A DNA stretch of 64,000 bases, from contig SVTY01000008.1 in assembly GCA_015063535.1 (NCBI GenBank), positions 26,410 to 90,409 on the forward strand. The letters are read 5' to 3'. The notes beneath the pieces are model-generated. The model was not told the DNA's origin. It saw nothing but the letters and a program-made list of their open reading frames with translations, and did not search any database. The DNA is from Oscillospiraceae bacterium (GTDB lineage Bacteria > Bacillota > Clostridia > Oscillospirales > CAG-272). Positions 33,679 through 42,724 of the stretch are shown in pieces. A program made the position numbers and the translations under genes. How positions within the stretch are numbered: position 1 is the first letter of the stretch; each line of letters begins with the position of its first letter.

Positions 33679-34257
33679 TTATCGCTCGATGATGGTAATG
33701 TTCACGGGCAAAATTCCCGCCTCGCTGTAAACGATCTCGTTGATCTGAGAGATCTGCGCCACGCTCAGTCCGTCGCTCTTGACCACAATGCTGGCATCCT
33801 CTCCGCTGATGACCGCCACACATTCCTCAAAGCCCTTGGCAACGATCAGCGTCTCGATGTTCGCCTCGGTCGCCATGATGGTCGCCAGCTTGTTGATCTC
33901 GGCAAGTGCCTCGTTCTTGGCGGTCTCGGTAGAGGAAGCGTTGTCTACCACCGATTGCAGAACCTCGATCGCCTCGTCACGGGTGCGCTGACGGCTGACC
34001 TGTACGCCCGAAAAATAAGCGTCCTCGTCGGCGGACACATCGGTGTCGGCAACACTGCCCGTGTCTACCACAGAGCCGCCCGACATACCTGCCGATTGGT
34101 CGTAGTCGAAGCCGTCATCCTTATCCTTGGCGAAGATGACCACGTTCACCGCCACGGCGGCAACGATCAGGATCACCGCCCCGAAAATAATGAAATTTCG
34201 CTTTCCTACCTTGCGACCGAATTCCTTGATCTTTTCCTTGATGCTTTCTGCTTTCAT
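33679..34257 (-). CDS. spoIIIAH: Stage III sporulation protein AH (SpoIIIAH)
   Basis: 192 residues: short basic cytoplasmic part, one transmembrane helix (about 21-43), an acidic linker, and the C-terminal ring-building domain related to YscJ/FliF, covering ISGEDASIVVKSDGLSVAQI. SpoIIIAH in the mother cell binds SpoIIQ in the forespore and forms the feeding-tube channel. It is the last gene of the AA-AH series, as in Bacillus. The upstream spacer of 64 bp from spoIIIAG has no terminator. Confidence 0.93.
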   Translation of the reverse strand: MKAESIKEKIKEFGRKVGKRNFIIFGAVILIVAAVAVNVVIFAKDKDDGFDYDQSAGMSGGSVVDTGSVADTDVSADEDAYFSGVQVSRQRTRDEAIEVLQSVVDNASSTETAKNEALAEINKLATIMATEANIETLIVAKGFEECVAVISGEDASIVVKSDGLSVAQISQINEIVYSEAGILPVNITIIER

Positions 34258-34321
34258 CGTTCATTCCTCCGATTTTCTCGAATTTTTTATACGGTACATG
34301 TATATGGGACATTCTCCCGAT

Positions 34322-34867
34322 TTATGACTGCTTGGCGGCGGCGACAAAAATTTTATTGGTTCCCACGTCAAAGGCGGCGGCGACCAGTGCCACGATCCTG
34401 TCCCGTACGGCGGGGTCGTCGCCCCCTGTGCAGACAATGCCGATCCCGGCGATCTCGGGATTTTCATAGCAGATCAGCACCGCCCCCTCCGAAGAACCGC
34501 TGCCGATCAGCACCGTGCTGTTTTTGTAGCCGTTTCCCGTGCTTTGGGAATCGGTGGCGTAAACCGCCCGATAGCCCCCCTTCAGGGTCACCACCGCCCG
34601 AACCGTCCCCGCTCCCTTGACTTGGGCGCAAAGAGCGCCCACCCGCTCCTCCACCTCCTCGGCGTACTTCTCGGGGTCAAGCTCGGGAGGTGCCTGCGCT
34701 TCGGCGGCTGCCGTCTCCTTGTCCGCCGCGCCCATACTGCCGAAGATCAGCAGTGCGGCGCCCAGTATCGCCCCTCCCAAAAGCAGAAGCAGCCGTTTGT
34801 CTCGCTTGGGGTCTCCTCTCTGCCGCCCCGACGGACGGCTTGGAACCATTCCTTCCTCGCTTGGCAT
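34322..34867 (-). CDS. spoIIIAG: Stage III sporulation protein AG (SpoIIIAG)
   Basis: 181 residues with a basic start, one transmembrane helix (about 27-45), a linker, and the C-terminal ring domain ending GGDDPAVRDRIVALVAAAFD, typical of SpoIIIAG. In Bacillus it forms a large 30-fold ring in the mother-cell membrane. Position between AF and AH supports the name. A repeat block of about 335 bp separates it from spoIIIAF, which is unusual for this operon. Confidence 0.92.
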   Translation of the reverse strand: MPSEEGMVPSRPSGRQRGDPKRDKRLLLLLGGAILGAALLIFGSMGAADKETAAAEAQAPPELDPEKYAEEVEERVGALCAQVKGAGTVRAVVTLKGGYRAVYATDSQSTGNGYKNSTVLIGSGSSEGAVLICYENPEIAGIGIVCTGGDDPAVRDRIVALVAAAFDVGTNKIFVAAAKQS

Positions 34868-35203
34868 CGTGTTCCTCCTTTTTTCTTTTTATTGTTTCTC
34901 TTTTTGCGGGCGACCGCAGATCGTCCATTCCAAGCCGATTCAAATTTCAACCTTTTCGGACAGCCGAGGACGTCTGTCCCTACAATCAATTGGGTGCGAA
35001 GCCGTTTTGTTTGTACAATGGTCGAATCGTCTATGTCTCTGCTACCCCGTAGGGACAGACGTCCTCGGCTGTCCGCATAACCGCACAATCAAATTTTCTC
35101 AAACCCCATGGCTACATCACCCATGTTTTTTTGTTTTGTTTTCTTTTGGTTACTTTTCTTTTTTAAAAGAAAAGTAACTCGCATCCTCGCATCCTGCATC
35201 CCC
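34868..35203. repeat. Repeat block between spoIIIAG and spoIIIAF
   Basis: Full repeat A at 34957-35075 (ends CGGACAGCCGAGGACGTCTG and inverse), followed by repeat B at 35131-35178 with the edge GTAACTCGCATCCTC. No gene was seen. Compensating changes in the two arms (for example TCT/AGA instead of CCT/AGG) keep the palindrome intact. Confidence 0.85.
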
Positions 35204-35683
35204 CTACTCATATACGATCTCACACGGACAGCCGAGGGTATCGTTGACATAGGCAATGATCTCGGTGGGATCGGCGAAGATAGCTTCGGGAAAGAGGGTC
35301 ACCCGCACCGACCGAACACGGCACGCCTCTCCTTGCTCAAGGATCACCGCCGCCGACACCGAGCCGTCGGGCAGATCAAAGCGTTTGGCAAGCTCCGCCG
35401 TCAGGGCATCCGCCGCCACCGTTGCGCTTCCGCTCCGCAGTGCCGCCTCAAAGACCGCCTCATAGTCCTCGCTCTGCTCCCCTCCGTCGCCCAAGGCACC
35501 GCCAAGCAGCTCTCCGTCGGACAGGGCTTCGATCACCCCCATCACAGGGCTTGCCAGCGTAGCGAGCAGGCACAGACCGCACAGAAGGCGCACATATTTT
35601 TTCAAGTCGCCCTCGGGGCTGACCATGCCGATCACAGCCCCCAGCAGAGCCACCGCAAGCAATGCCGTCACATAGCCCCTCAT
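35204..35683 (-). CDS. spoIIIAF: Stage III sporulation protein AF (SpoIIIAF)
   Basis: 159 residues from the ATG at 35683, which overlaps the spoIIIAE stop as ATGA. Two N-terminal transmembrane helices (about 5-22 and 33-52, including LLCGLCLLATLASPVMGV) are followed by a soluble domain rich in acidic residues. Size, two-helix layout and operon position match SpoIIIAF, whose soluble part is also ring-like. The frame extends upstream but only inside spoIIIAE. Confidence 0.88.
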   Translation of the reverse strand: MRGYVTALLAVALLGAVIGMVSPEGDLKKYVRLLCGLCLLATLASPVMGVIEALSDGELLGGALGDGGEQSEDYEAVFEAALRSGSATVAADALTAELAKRFDLPDGSVSAAVILEQGEACRVRSVRVTLFPEAIFADPTEIIAYVNDTLGCPCEIVYE

Positions 35684-36831
35684 GCCGCTGCCACCGTAGT
35701 CTTGACGAAGATCGTCAGCCCCAAAATAAACATCACCGAGCTCATCGCCACCACAGCGATCATACACCCCCACACCGAGCCAAGCTCCGAGAGCAGCTTG
35801 CCCTCCGTCTCACAGCCCAGCAGATCGGCAACGCCGCTCCCCAACAGAAAGGCAAGACGGGTCAGAAGCAAAGACAGAAGCGTGGGAAGCAAAAGCAACA
35901 GCAAAAAGACAATACCCCCGATGCCCACCACGCTTTTCAGATAGCCCACTCCCGATGCCACCGTCCGCAGTGTGTCGCCCACCGAGCCGCCCACAACGGG
36001 AATGATGTTGGAGGATACTACTCTCGCCGCCCGTGCAGCGGTGCTGTCGGCGGCAGCGGTCAGGGTCGTCTGAGAGCCGAGACTCGCCACAAGCAGGGTC
36101 ATGATCATACCAAGGCTGAAGGTGTACAGCTTTTTTACCGTTCCTCCCATGCCCCGTAAGCCCGTCTCGGGAGACAGGGTGTTGCAGAGTGCCAAGGCGG
36201 TGCAGATGCCGCAAACGGGCAGGATCGTCTCGGCACAGAGCCGCTGACAGACGGTCAGAAAGACCGATAGGGTCGCCGTCCCTGCCGATGCGGTGGTCAC
36301 ATTGCCCCCCATCGCCCACAGCGTGCCCGCTATCGGGATCATGGCGCCCATCAGCGAGCAAAGGCGGTCAAAAAAGAGAGCCACACGTGCCAAATGCTCG
36401 CTCTGTAAATGCAGGATCGCCGCAAAAATAGCGGCGGTGGTGCAGAACCGAACGGCGGCAGACAGCGTGTCCGAGCCGAGAGACCGACGGAGCGTGCCAA
36501 AGATCGCCGCAAGGATCAGTAAGCCGCAGAGCTGTCCCAAAAGCCTTGCCGCATCCCGAAGCCCCGCCCCCGTCAGATCGCTCAACACGCCCAATAGGTA
36601 GTCGGGGCTGACCATCCGCTCCACCGCCGCCCCCGCTATCTGCGGGTCGGAGGAATCCAGCCCTTCGGGCAACAGTGCCTCCGCTTCCCCGTCCAATAGC
36701 TCCGACAGCGTGCCGAAGTCCTCGGGCATCGTCCCAAGCTCCCCTGTCTCGGCAATACAGACCGTACCGCCGAATACAAGAAGGACGGCACAGAAAGCCA
36801 ACAGCCATATATAGAACCGCCTCCTTCGCAT
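35680..36831 (-). CDS. spoIIIAE: Stage III sporulation protein AE (SpoIIIAE)
   Basis: 383 residues. A signal-like helix at the start is followed by a luminal segment and about seven further hydrophobic helices; VSPDYLLGVLSDLTGAGLRD and SSNIIPVVGGSVGDTLRTVA are characteristic of the family. SpoIIIAE is the multi-pass core of the mother-cell part of the forespore feeding channel. It is preceded by a repeat block and hairpin array rather than by spoIIIAD directly. Confidence 0.93.
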   Translation of the reverse strand: MRRRRFYIWLLAFCAVLLVFGGTVCIAETGELGTMPEDFGTLSELLDGEAEALLPEGLDSSDPQIAGAAVERMVSPDYLLGVLSDLTGAGLRDAARLLGQLCGLLILAAIFGTLRRSLGSDTLSAAVRFCTTAAIFAAILHLQSEHLARVALFFDRLCSLMGAMIPIAGTLWAMGGNVTTASAGTATLSVFLTVCQRLCAETILPVCGICTALALCNTLSPETGLRGMGGTVKKLYTFSLGMIMTLLVASLGSQTTLTAAADSTAARAARVVSSNIIPVVGGSVGDTLRTVASGVGYLKSVVGIGGIVFLLLLLLPTLLSLLLTRLAFLLGSGVADLLGCETEGKLLSELGSVWGCMIAVVAMSSVMFILGLTIFVKTTVAAA

Positions 36832-37107
36832 GTGATACCTCCTGAATCGAGAGAGTGTGCTTGATCTTTTTTTAACTTTAAAGATAAAGATAAATTTTGC
36901 AATGTTTTCTTTTGCTTACTTTTCTTTTACGGACAGTCGGGGACGCCTGTCCCTACAATCAATTGGGTGCGAAGCCGTTTTGCTTGTACAACGGGCGAGC
37001 TGTTTATGTCTCTGTAAACCCGTAGGGACAGGCGTCCCCGACTGTCCGTTTCAATCAATTCAATTTTCATTCTTTCGGCGGGAGCAAGCCCCCGCCCTAC
37101 GGTGGAC
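36832..37107. repeat. Repeat block between spoIIIAE and spoIIIAD
   Basis: Truncated repeat B (36889-36929), a full repeat A directly fused to it (36930-37048), and a repeat C arm (37076-37102). The direct fusion shows that the elements can join without linker. Not coding. Confidence 0.85.
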
Positions 37108-37208
37108 ATTTACGCCGTAGGCGTAACATCATTTGCCGAAGGCAAACATCATTGCCGTCAGGCAACATCATTTTGCGAAGCAAAACATCATTTGCCGTCA
37201 GGCAACCA
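37108..37208. repeat. Hairpin array with CATCA spacers
   Basis: Five palindromes: TTACGCC-GTA-GGCGTAA, TTTGCC-GAA-GGCAAA, TTGCC-GTCA-GGCAA, TTTTGC-GAA-GCAAAA, TTTGCC-GTCA-GGCAA. All are separated by CATCA. The same set in the same order occurs at 61355. It ends 5 bp before the spoIIIAD stop codon. Confidence 0.85.
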
Positions 37209-37212
37209 TCAC

Positions 37213-37608
37213 CTACTCCATCTCCAACAGGGTAGCGGCATAACCGATGATCTCAGCGACGAGGGGGAGGCAGAGGGCAAGGATCGCCGCTTTACCCGCC
37301 AGCTCCACGCCGTTTGCCACGGTACTTTCGCCCGAATCCCGACACAGGTCGGTACAGATCCTTGTCAGCAGAGCGATCCCCAAGGCACGGAGCATCACAG
37401 AGGCATAGGGGCGAACGCCGTCGGCATCCAAGAGGAGAGCCGCCTGTCCCAGCACCTCCGAGAGCTGAGCGACCACCGCTCCGAGGATCAGAACAACACC
37501 GCCGATCCGCAACAGCCCTGCCAGCTCGCTTTTCATCTGCTTCAGGAGCTGACCCGCCACCACACACAGGATCGCCAGAGCGCAGACCCGTGTCCAGACG
37601 CTCTCCAT
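37213..37608 (-). CDS. spoIIIAD: Stage III sporulation protein AD (SpoIIIAD)
   Basis: 131 residues with three to four hydrophobic helices, the usual length. The segment RALGIALLTRICTDLCRDSGESTVANGVELAGK is nearly signature-like for SpoIIIAD. The ATG overlaps the spoIIIAC stop (ATGA). The protein is a small integral membrane part of the feeding-tube complex. Confidence 0.93.
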   Translation of the reverse strand: MESVWTRVCALAILCVVAGQLLKQMKSELAGLLRIGGVVLILGAVVAQLSEVLGQAALLLDADGVRPYASVMLRALGIALLTRICTDLCRDSGESTVANGVELAGKAAILALCLPLVAEIIGYAATLLEME

Positions 37609-37802
37609 CAGACACCGAACACCGAACGAATGGTCTCAAACAGGGTTCCGATCTCCCCCACCAGCATCAGCATCACCACAATGATCCCCGCCAGTGTCAC
37701 CAGCATTGCCTGCTCGTCCCGTCCGGATTTATTTAAAATTGCCGATGCCACCGAGACAAGGACTCCCACACCGGCAATCTTCAAGATCAATCCTACATCC
37801 AT
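37608..37802 (-). CDS. spoIIIAC: Stage III sporulation protein AC (SpoIIIAC)
   Basis: 64 residues from the ATG at 37802 (MDVGLILKIAGVG, the usual start), with GGGGAAAG upstream; the frame continues 11 residues further without need. It has two transmembrane helices with the conserved SGRDEQAMLVTLAGIIVV connection. Length and sequence are those of the family. Overlaps spoIIIAD. Confidence 0.94.
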   Translation of the reverse strand: MDVGLILKIAGVGVLVSVASAILNKSGRDEQAMLVTLAGIIVVMLMLVGEIGTLFETIRSVFGV

Positions 37803-37838
37803 GCTTTCCCCAACCTCATTTTCTTCCTTGCGCACGCC

Positions 37839-38315
37839 TTACAGCAGTAAGATCACCGCCGCCAATGCCCCCGATACGCACAGGGTGGCGTTGCGCCGTT
37901 TTTTGGCGGGCATGACCGACAACAGCTCCTGCCGCCTCTGCTCCAATCGGGCGGCGTAATATTCGCACTGCCGAAGCTGTTCCTCCCGATATCCTCTGCC
38001 GAAGCCCGCCGCAAAGCCCGACAGGAGCCGTTCGGTCTCGCCGTCCCGTATCCGACAGCCGTTCAACAGAGCCCCAAGGCTCTTTGGGGGTGTCTGCTCC
38101 TCATAGCCGCATTGCCGAAGCAGAGCAGGATCGGCGGCAAGGATCGGCGAAATGGGAAGCGCAAAGCACTCCACCTTCACACGGATCTGTCGGAGAAGTC
38201 CCAAAAAGCCCTCTACCTGAGACAGGCACGCCGACATGCTCCGATTCAGCAGAAATGCGCTCCCCAGACCGCTACCTACCAGTAATGCCGTTCCCGCCAG
38301 CTTGTAAATTACCAT
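37839..38315 (-). CDS. spoIIIAB: Stage III sporulation protein AB (SpoIIIAB)
   Basis: 158 residues from the ATG at 38315, preferred because GGGAGG lies 6 bp upstream and the length then fits the family. It overlaps the end of spoIIIAA by 44 bp. N-terminal helix LAGTALLVGSGLGSAFLL, a soluble alpha-helical hairpin related to type II secretion GspF, and a C-terminal hydrophobic helix ending in LLL. It is thought to work with the ATPase SpoIIIAA. Confidence 0.88.
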   Translation of the reverse strand: MVIYKLAGTALLVGSGLGSAFLLNRSMSACLSQVEGFLGLLRQIRVKVECFALPISPILAADPALLRQCGYEEQTPPKSLGALLNGCRIRDGETERLLSGFAAGFGRGYREEQLRQCEYYAARLEQRRQELLSVMPAKKRRNATLCVSGALAAVILLL

Positions 38316-39234
38316 CCGTTGCCTCCCGATCCGTAACCGTATATTCATAGTCTCTGCCTCCGCCCCGCCGTCGGATGCCCACATAGGCGCCAAAGACCCT
38401 TGCCCGATGCAGAGCCAACAGACCCGTCCGCCGCAAAAGCCCCGAAACCGATTCCCCGTGAGCCGATGCCAACAGCGGCACGCCGCAGTTCTGCGCCGCC
38501 AGCACCGCCTCCGCCTCCTCCACGCCGCCCAGCTCGTCGCAGACGATCAACTGGGCGTTCATGGTTCGGGCGGCGATCTCAAGTCCCAGTGCCCTTGGAT
38601 AGCCGGTCAGCACATCCACGGTCAGCGAAGGCTCCTCCAAGGAAAAGCCAAGCTCCCCTCTGGTATCCACCACCGCCACCCGCCAAGGATCATCGCCCGA
38701 TGCCATCTGCGCCGCTACACAGCGAAGGAGTGTGGTCTTTCCCACCCCAGGCGGCGCATAGATCAGCACGCCCCCACAGCCCGCCTGCTCTCTCAGCAGA
38801 CGGCAAACGAGTGCGCCGAAGCCCCGATGCCGACCGGGCAGACGGATGTTCAGCGAAGCAATATCATACACACCGATGACCTGCCCATCCTCGACCGATG
38901 CCCGTCCGCACAGCCCCACCCGAATTCCGCCGGGCAAAGACAGATAGCCCTTGGCTATGGCATCCCGATGGGCGTAGAGAGAGCCGTCGCACATTTGCCG
39001 CACCATCGCCTCCAGCTCATCACCCGAAAGAACGGTATCCAGCAGACAGGTGCGCCCCTCCACCGTCAACGCCGCCCGACGACCTCGCCGCAGACGAAGC
39101 TCCTCGATCCGTCCCTGTGCGGGACGCCATCCCTCCAGCTCCCGACAAAGCCGCCAAGGAAGCAGAGCAAGTAAGACCTCGGGAAGTGTCTGCGCCTGTG
39201 CGCAAGCCTCCCGCTCCCGAATCACCGTTGCCAT
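38272..39234 (-). CDS. spoIIIAA: Stage III sporulation protein AA, secretion-type ATPase (SpoIIIAA)
   Basis: 320 residues from the ATG at 39234 (GGGAGGG site). Walker A YAPPGVGKTTLLR near residues 159-171, Walker B-like NAQLIVCDELGGVEEAEA, and family motif SLPGGIRVGLCG before it. SpoIIIAA is the ATPase of the forespore feeding channel, related to type II/IV secretion ATPases. It heads the operon AA-AB-AC-AD-AE-AF-AG-AH. A sigma-E type promoter is expected upstream (39235-39350), but I could not find one with confidence. Confidence 0.94.
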   Translation of the reverse strand: MATVIREREACAQAQTLPEVLLALLPWRLCRELEGWRPAQGRIEELRLRRGRRAALTVEGRTCLLDTVLSGDELEAMVRQMCDGSLYAHRDAIAKGYLSLPGGIRVGLCGRASVEDGQVIGVYDIASLNIRLPGRHRGFGALVCRLLREQAGCGGVLIYAPPGVGKTTLLRCVAAQMASGDDPWRVAVVDTRGELGFSLEEPSLTVDVLTGYPRALGLEIAARTMNAQLIVCDELGGVEEAEAVLAAQNCGVPLLASAHGESVSGLLRRTGLLALHRARVFGAYVGIRRRGGGRDYEYTVTDREATDGNLQAGGNGITGR

Positions 39235-39457
39235 GCTCCGCCCTCCCTTTTCCACGAAAACGGACGGTCTGTCCGCCGTCCGCTCCTGCGGTTTCTGCTA
39301 AAGCATATGAGCCGCTCTGCCCGATTATGCCCACTTCCCTTTCCTTTTTCAAAACCTACGACATTCTCCCTGCGATACCTACGACATTTTTCATACATTT
39401 TTTACATAAAAATCTTCAATGTTTATTGTTTGTTAACATATTTGTAATATTATATTC

Positions 39458-39486
39458 TTGTAAATAGAAAAAAAGTATGGTACAAT
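39458..39486 (+). promoter_or_regulatory. Promoter of the membrane-anchored protein gene
   Basis: TTGTAA (39458-39463), 17-bp spacer ending in TATGG, TACAAT (39481-39486). The region 39380-39527 is AT-rich and otherwise featureless. Confidence 0.65.
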
Positions 39487-39527
39487 ATTATAGAATATAA
39501 TGTAATCTGACATATTGGAGGTTTTTT

Positions 39528-41258
39528 ATGCTTTTCAACACCCTGCATCCCGCCGCAGCGGGAGCTGCCGCCACGGCAAACGGCAGCGCCTCACGCCGCG
39601 CCGACGGAATCCTGTTTGACACGGGAGCCGGCGAGACCGAGGATTTTAACGCCTTCCATACCACCGAACGGAGCGGCGGTGAACGCCGTCCCCCCAGACG
39701 TCCCGTCGGAGAAAAAAAGCCTGCGGGCAAGCTGAGCCGTCCGTTGCTCATCGGTATCATTGCGGCGGCAGTCGTTCTGCTTCTCATTGTGCTGGTGGTC
39801 TGCGTGGCACTGTCGGGCGATAAGAACCTTACATACGAAAACAATGCCTACCTTGCCTATGCCGACGGCGACGGAAAATACCATGTCATGGTCAACGGCA
39901 AGATTTTGGATACCGATTTCGAGGGCGAGGTACAGCTCATCCCCGCCGCCGACAATTCCTTTGCCTATGTCATCGACAACGGACTGGAGGGCAAGCATGT
40001 CTATCTGCTGGAGGGCAAGGAGCTGACACAGATCACCTCCTCCGCTTCCCCCGCTGTTAATGTCATGGCGTGCGCAAGCCTGACCCCCGCCGTTATCGTC
40101 GAGGAGGACGACAGCTACCGTCTCTATGTAGACGACAGCGACTATCGGATCGTCCGTAAGAGCGCCTTCCCCGAAAACTTCACGATCTCGGCAGATGCCT
40201 CCACCGTGGCTTACACCGCCGTTCCCTACAATGCGGCGGAGAGTGCGGGTGAGCGCCGTCTGTACATCTTCCGTGACGGCTCGGCAGAGCCCATCAACAC
40301 CGCAGGCGTTCCCGAGGCCGTTTCGGGAGGCGGTGACTATGTATATGTCCGTGTGACCAAGGAGGGTCAGAACGGTCTGTATGTCATTACCGCCAAGGAT
40401 GGCGAGGCATACTATGTGGACAAGAGCATCGGCTTTGTGGGCATCACCGCTATGAACCGTGCAGGTGACGAGATCATGTTCCGCATCAGCAACGGCTCGG
40501 AAAGCACCTCCTATCTGTATCAGTTTGCCAAGGACGGCGAGGGTGTCACCAAAAAGCTCCGTTCGGGGCACGTATCGGTGCTTGCCAACGATCCCGATGT
40601 TGCTGTATACGATACCTTTAAAGAAACCTATATCAGCGTATACAACGATCTGGGAGAGGATCGGGGTGTGTACTATATCGACAAGGACTTTGACACTCAG
40701 CCCGTGGCTCCCGCACAGGGACAGTTTGCCCCCGACGGAAAGTATTTCTACTATGTGGGCGCCACCAACAGCGGCTTTGCCCTGAAGCAGGTCGATCTGA
40801 CCGACGACAACTTCCCCTCTACCGCCATCTATGACGGTGTGGTGGATTTCGAGGTCACCGCCAAGGGTAATGTGTACCATGTGGATTTTGAGGGAACCCT
40901 GCGCTTCTACAAGCTCTCCGACGACAAGAGCTACCGCAAGGGTCTGAGCGATACCGTGGGCAAGCTTTCCTTCTACAAATATGCAAATGAGGCGTACTTC
41001 TCTGTTGCAGATCTGGAGGATGTCAGTGTATATACCTCCGAGGAAGGCTCGGAAAAGGAAACGGCAAAGCTGGATTCTACGCAGATCACTGCTGTTCCTT
41101 CCTTCTCGGCTCCCCACTCCAAGAGATGCTATGCGTACTACTATGACATTGAAAACGGCTGGATGATCTTCTATACCTCCAGCGGAAAGCGTTTTAATCT
41201 CATCACAAGCGATTGCCAGTCCATCAACGGCGTGGCGATCCCCGATAGCCTGTATTGA
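39528..41258 (+). CDS. Membrane-anchored extracytoplasmic protein, possible beta-propeller
   Basis: 576 residues. A cytoplasmic N-terminus of about 75 residues with a Pro/Arg-rich stretch is followed by one transmembrane helix (LLIGIIAAAVVLLLIVLVVC, about 76-95) and a long outside domain. That domain repeats short units of the type YVIDNG..VYLLEGKELTQI, YTAVPYN...RLYIFRDG and YYVGATNSG...LKQVDLTDD, resembling blades of DUF5050 or TolB-like propellers. The exact blade count was not settled. GGAGG precedes the ATG by 6 bp. Cell-envelope location is clear; function unknown. It is next to, but transcribed away from, the spoIIIA operon. Confidence 0.8.
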   Translation: MLFNTLHPAAAGAAATANGSASRRADGILFDTGAGETEDFNAFHTTERSGGERRPPRRPVGEKKPAGKLSRPLLIGIIAAAVVLLLIVLVVCVALSGDKNLTYENNAYLAYADGDGKYHVMVNGKILDTDFEGEVQLIPAADNSFAYVIDNGLEGKHVYLLEGKELTQITSSASPAVNVMACASLTPAVIVEEDDSYRLYVDDSDYRIVRKSAFPENFTISADASTVAYTAVPYNAAESAGERRLYIFRDGSAEPINTAGVPEAVSGGGDYVYVRVTKEGQNGLYVITAKDGEAYYVDKSIGFVGITAMNRAGDEIMFRISNGSESTSYLYQFAKDGEGVTKKLRSGHVSVLANDPDVAVYDTFKETYISVYNDLGEDRGVYYIDKDFDTQPVAPAQGQFAPDGKYFYYVGATNSGFALKQVDLTDDNFPSTAIYDGVVDFEVTAKGNVYHVDFEGTLRFYKLSDDKSYRKGLSDTVGKLSFYKYANEAYFSVADLEDVSVYTSEEGSEKETAKLDSTQITAVPSFSAPHSKRCYAYYYDIENGWMIFYTSSGKRFNLITSDCQSINGVAIPDSLY

Positions 41259-41273
41259 TAGCAAATAAAAGCA

Positions 41274-41309
41274 CCCGCCTCGGTGTAAAAACCGAGGCGG
41301 GATTTTTGT
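41274..41309 (+). terminator. Terminator after the membrane-anchored protein gene
   Basis: CCCGCCTCGGT / ACCGAGGCGGG, an 11-bp perfect stem, followed by ATTTTTGTTT. Confidence 0.9.
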
Positions 41310-41311
41310 TT

Positions 41312-41597
41312 CGGACAGTCGAGGACGCCTGTCCCTACAGGTTTGCAAAAACATAGACAGTTCGCCCGTTGTACCAACAAAACGGTTTCGTTTTTATTTT
41401 GTTGTAGGGACAGTCGAGGACGCCTGTCCCTACAGGTTTGCAAAAACATAAACGGTTCGCCCGTTGTACCAACAAAACGGTTTCGTTTTTATTTTGTTGT
41501 AGGGACAGGCGTCCTCGACTGTCCGTTTCATTCCGTTTCGTTCCATTCCATTTCAATTTTCATTCTTTTTCGGCGGGAGCCAGCCCCCGCCCTACGG
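41312..41597. repeat. Partly duplicated repeat A plus repeat C arm
   Basis: Two left-arm units start 95 bp apart (41313 and 41408), closing with one right arm at 41525; the inner junction is a fusion of right and left arms (GTAGGGACAGTCGAGG). A repeat C arm follows at 41571-41597. It lies between the terminator at 41274 and the 3' end of the PdxR-like gene. Confidence 0.85.
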
Positions 41598-41632
41598 TGT
41601 AGGTATTGCCACTACGCCCGCTTTTTAAAAGA

Positions 41633-42691
41633 TCAAGGCTTCGCTCTCATTTGCCTGCGCATGCGATTCAGATGCCGCTCAAAGCTTCCGCTTGCGATAA
41701 ACTCCGCCAGCACATACTGCTCCATTACAGGCACGGAGCAGGAAAAATCCCCCAGCTTCTCCTCATAAATGGGCAGAAGTGCCTCGGGCAGGATCATATA
41801 TCCGATCCGCATGGCGGGCGACAGACTCTTGGAAAAGGTGTTCAGATAGATCACCGAATCCGAGCTATCCAAAGAATACAGGGCTTCAATGGGCTGACCC
41901 GGCATAAAAAATTCGCTGTCAAAATCATCCTCGATGATATACCGTCCCGCCTTCTCCGCCCAGCTCAGATAGTCGTACCGCTTGGCAATGGAGGTGGTGA
42001 CCCCCGAAGGGTAGCTGTGAAAGGGTGTGACATGCAATACGTCAAAGCCGCCCGACAGCAACGCCTCCTCCTCGATCCCGTCCGATCCCATACGCAGACG
42101 GCACACCGAAACGCCCATGCCCTCATAGACGGTGGGAATCTGTCCGTAGCAGGGCGATTCGATCCCAACCGTAAGCTCCCGTCCCAGCACCTTGATCGCC
42201 GTTTCGTACAGCTGCTCCGACCCCGATCCGATGATGATGCGTCTTGGATCGGCGTGCATGCCCCGATACCGACCCAAATATTCGGCAATGGCGTTCCGCA
42301 GTACGGCGCACCCCTTCCCCGGCGCCTTGACAAACAGACGGCTCCCCTGCTCTGAGATGACCTTCCGCACGGTCTTAAACCACAGCGAATATTCCAGCTC
42401 TCCCATAGGCTCCGCCGTATCCTCCGGCAGGCGAATGAGCGGCACAGCGGGCACCTCACCCCCTCGGGTACCGCCCGTCTCAATGCGACAAACATAGTAG
42501 CCACTCCGCTCACGGGGCAGAATATAGCCCTCATCCTCCAGCCGTCCGTACGCCGTCGCCACCGTCACCGTGCTGTATCCCGTCCGATCCGCCATGACCC
42601 GCTTGGAGGGAAGCTTCTCTCCTGCTCGGTATTCCCCCGATAAAATTTGTTCCTTCAGCTCCCGATAGAGCATGTCATATTTCTTTTTCAT
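41633..42691 (-). pseudogene. PdxR/MocR-type regulator, C-terminally truncated
   Basis: 352 residues from the ATG at 42691. The GntR winged helix covers residues ~1-70 (AGEKLPSKRVMADRTGYSTV). An aminotransferase-like domain follows, with the PLP-binding Lys in NTFSKSLSPAMRIGYM and IIEDDFDSEF before it. Full MocR proteins have about 440-480 residues and continue after the ERHLNRMRR segment with a C-terminal subdomain of about 90-100 residues; here the frame stops 8 residues later, 36 bp from the repeat block at 41312-41597. The divergent pyridoxamine kinase supports a PdxR identity. A frameshift was looked for in the next 60 bases and nothing family-like continues. It may still produce a stable DNA-binding protein. 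Confidence 0.75.
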
Positions 42692-42724
42692 CTGGTTATA
42701 AAAAAAGTTCCTTTTCTGATTATT

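Noticed and set aside
39235..39457. Sigma-E promoter for spoIIIAA
   Set aside because: A GCATAAT-like -10 was noticed near 39325, but no convincing -35 at the right distance, so it is not annotated.
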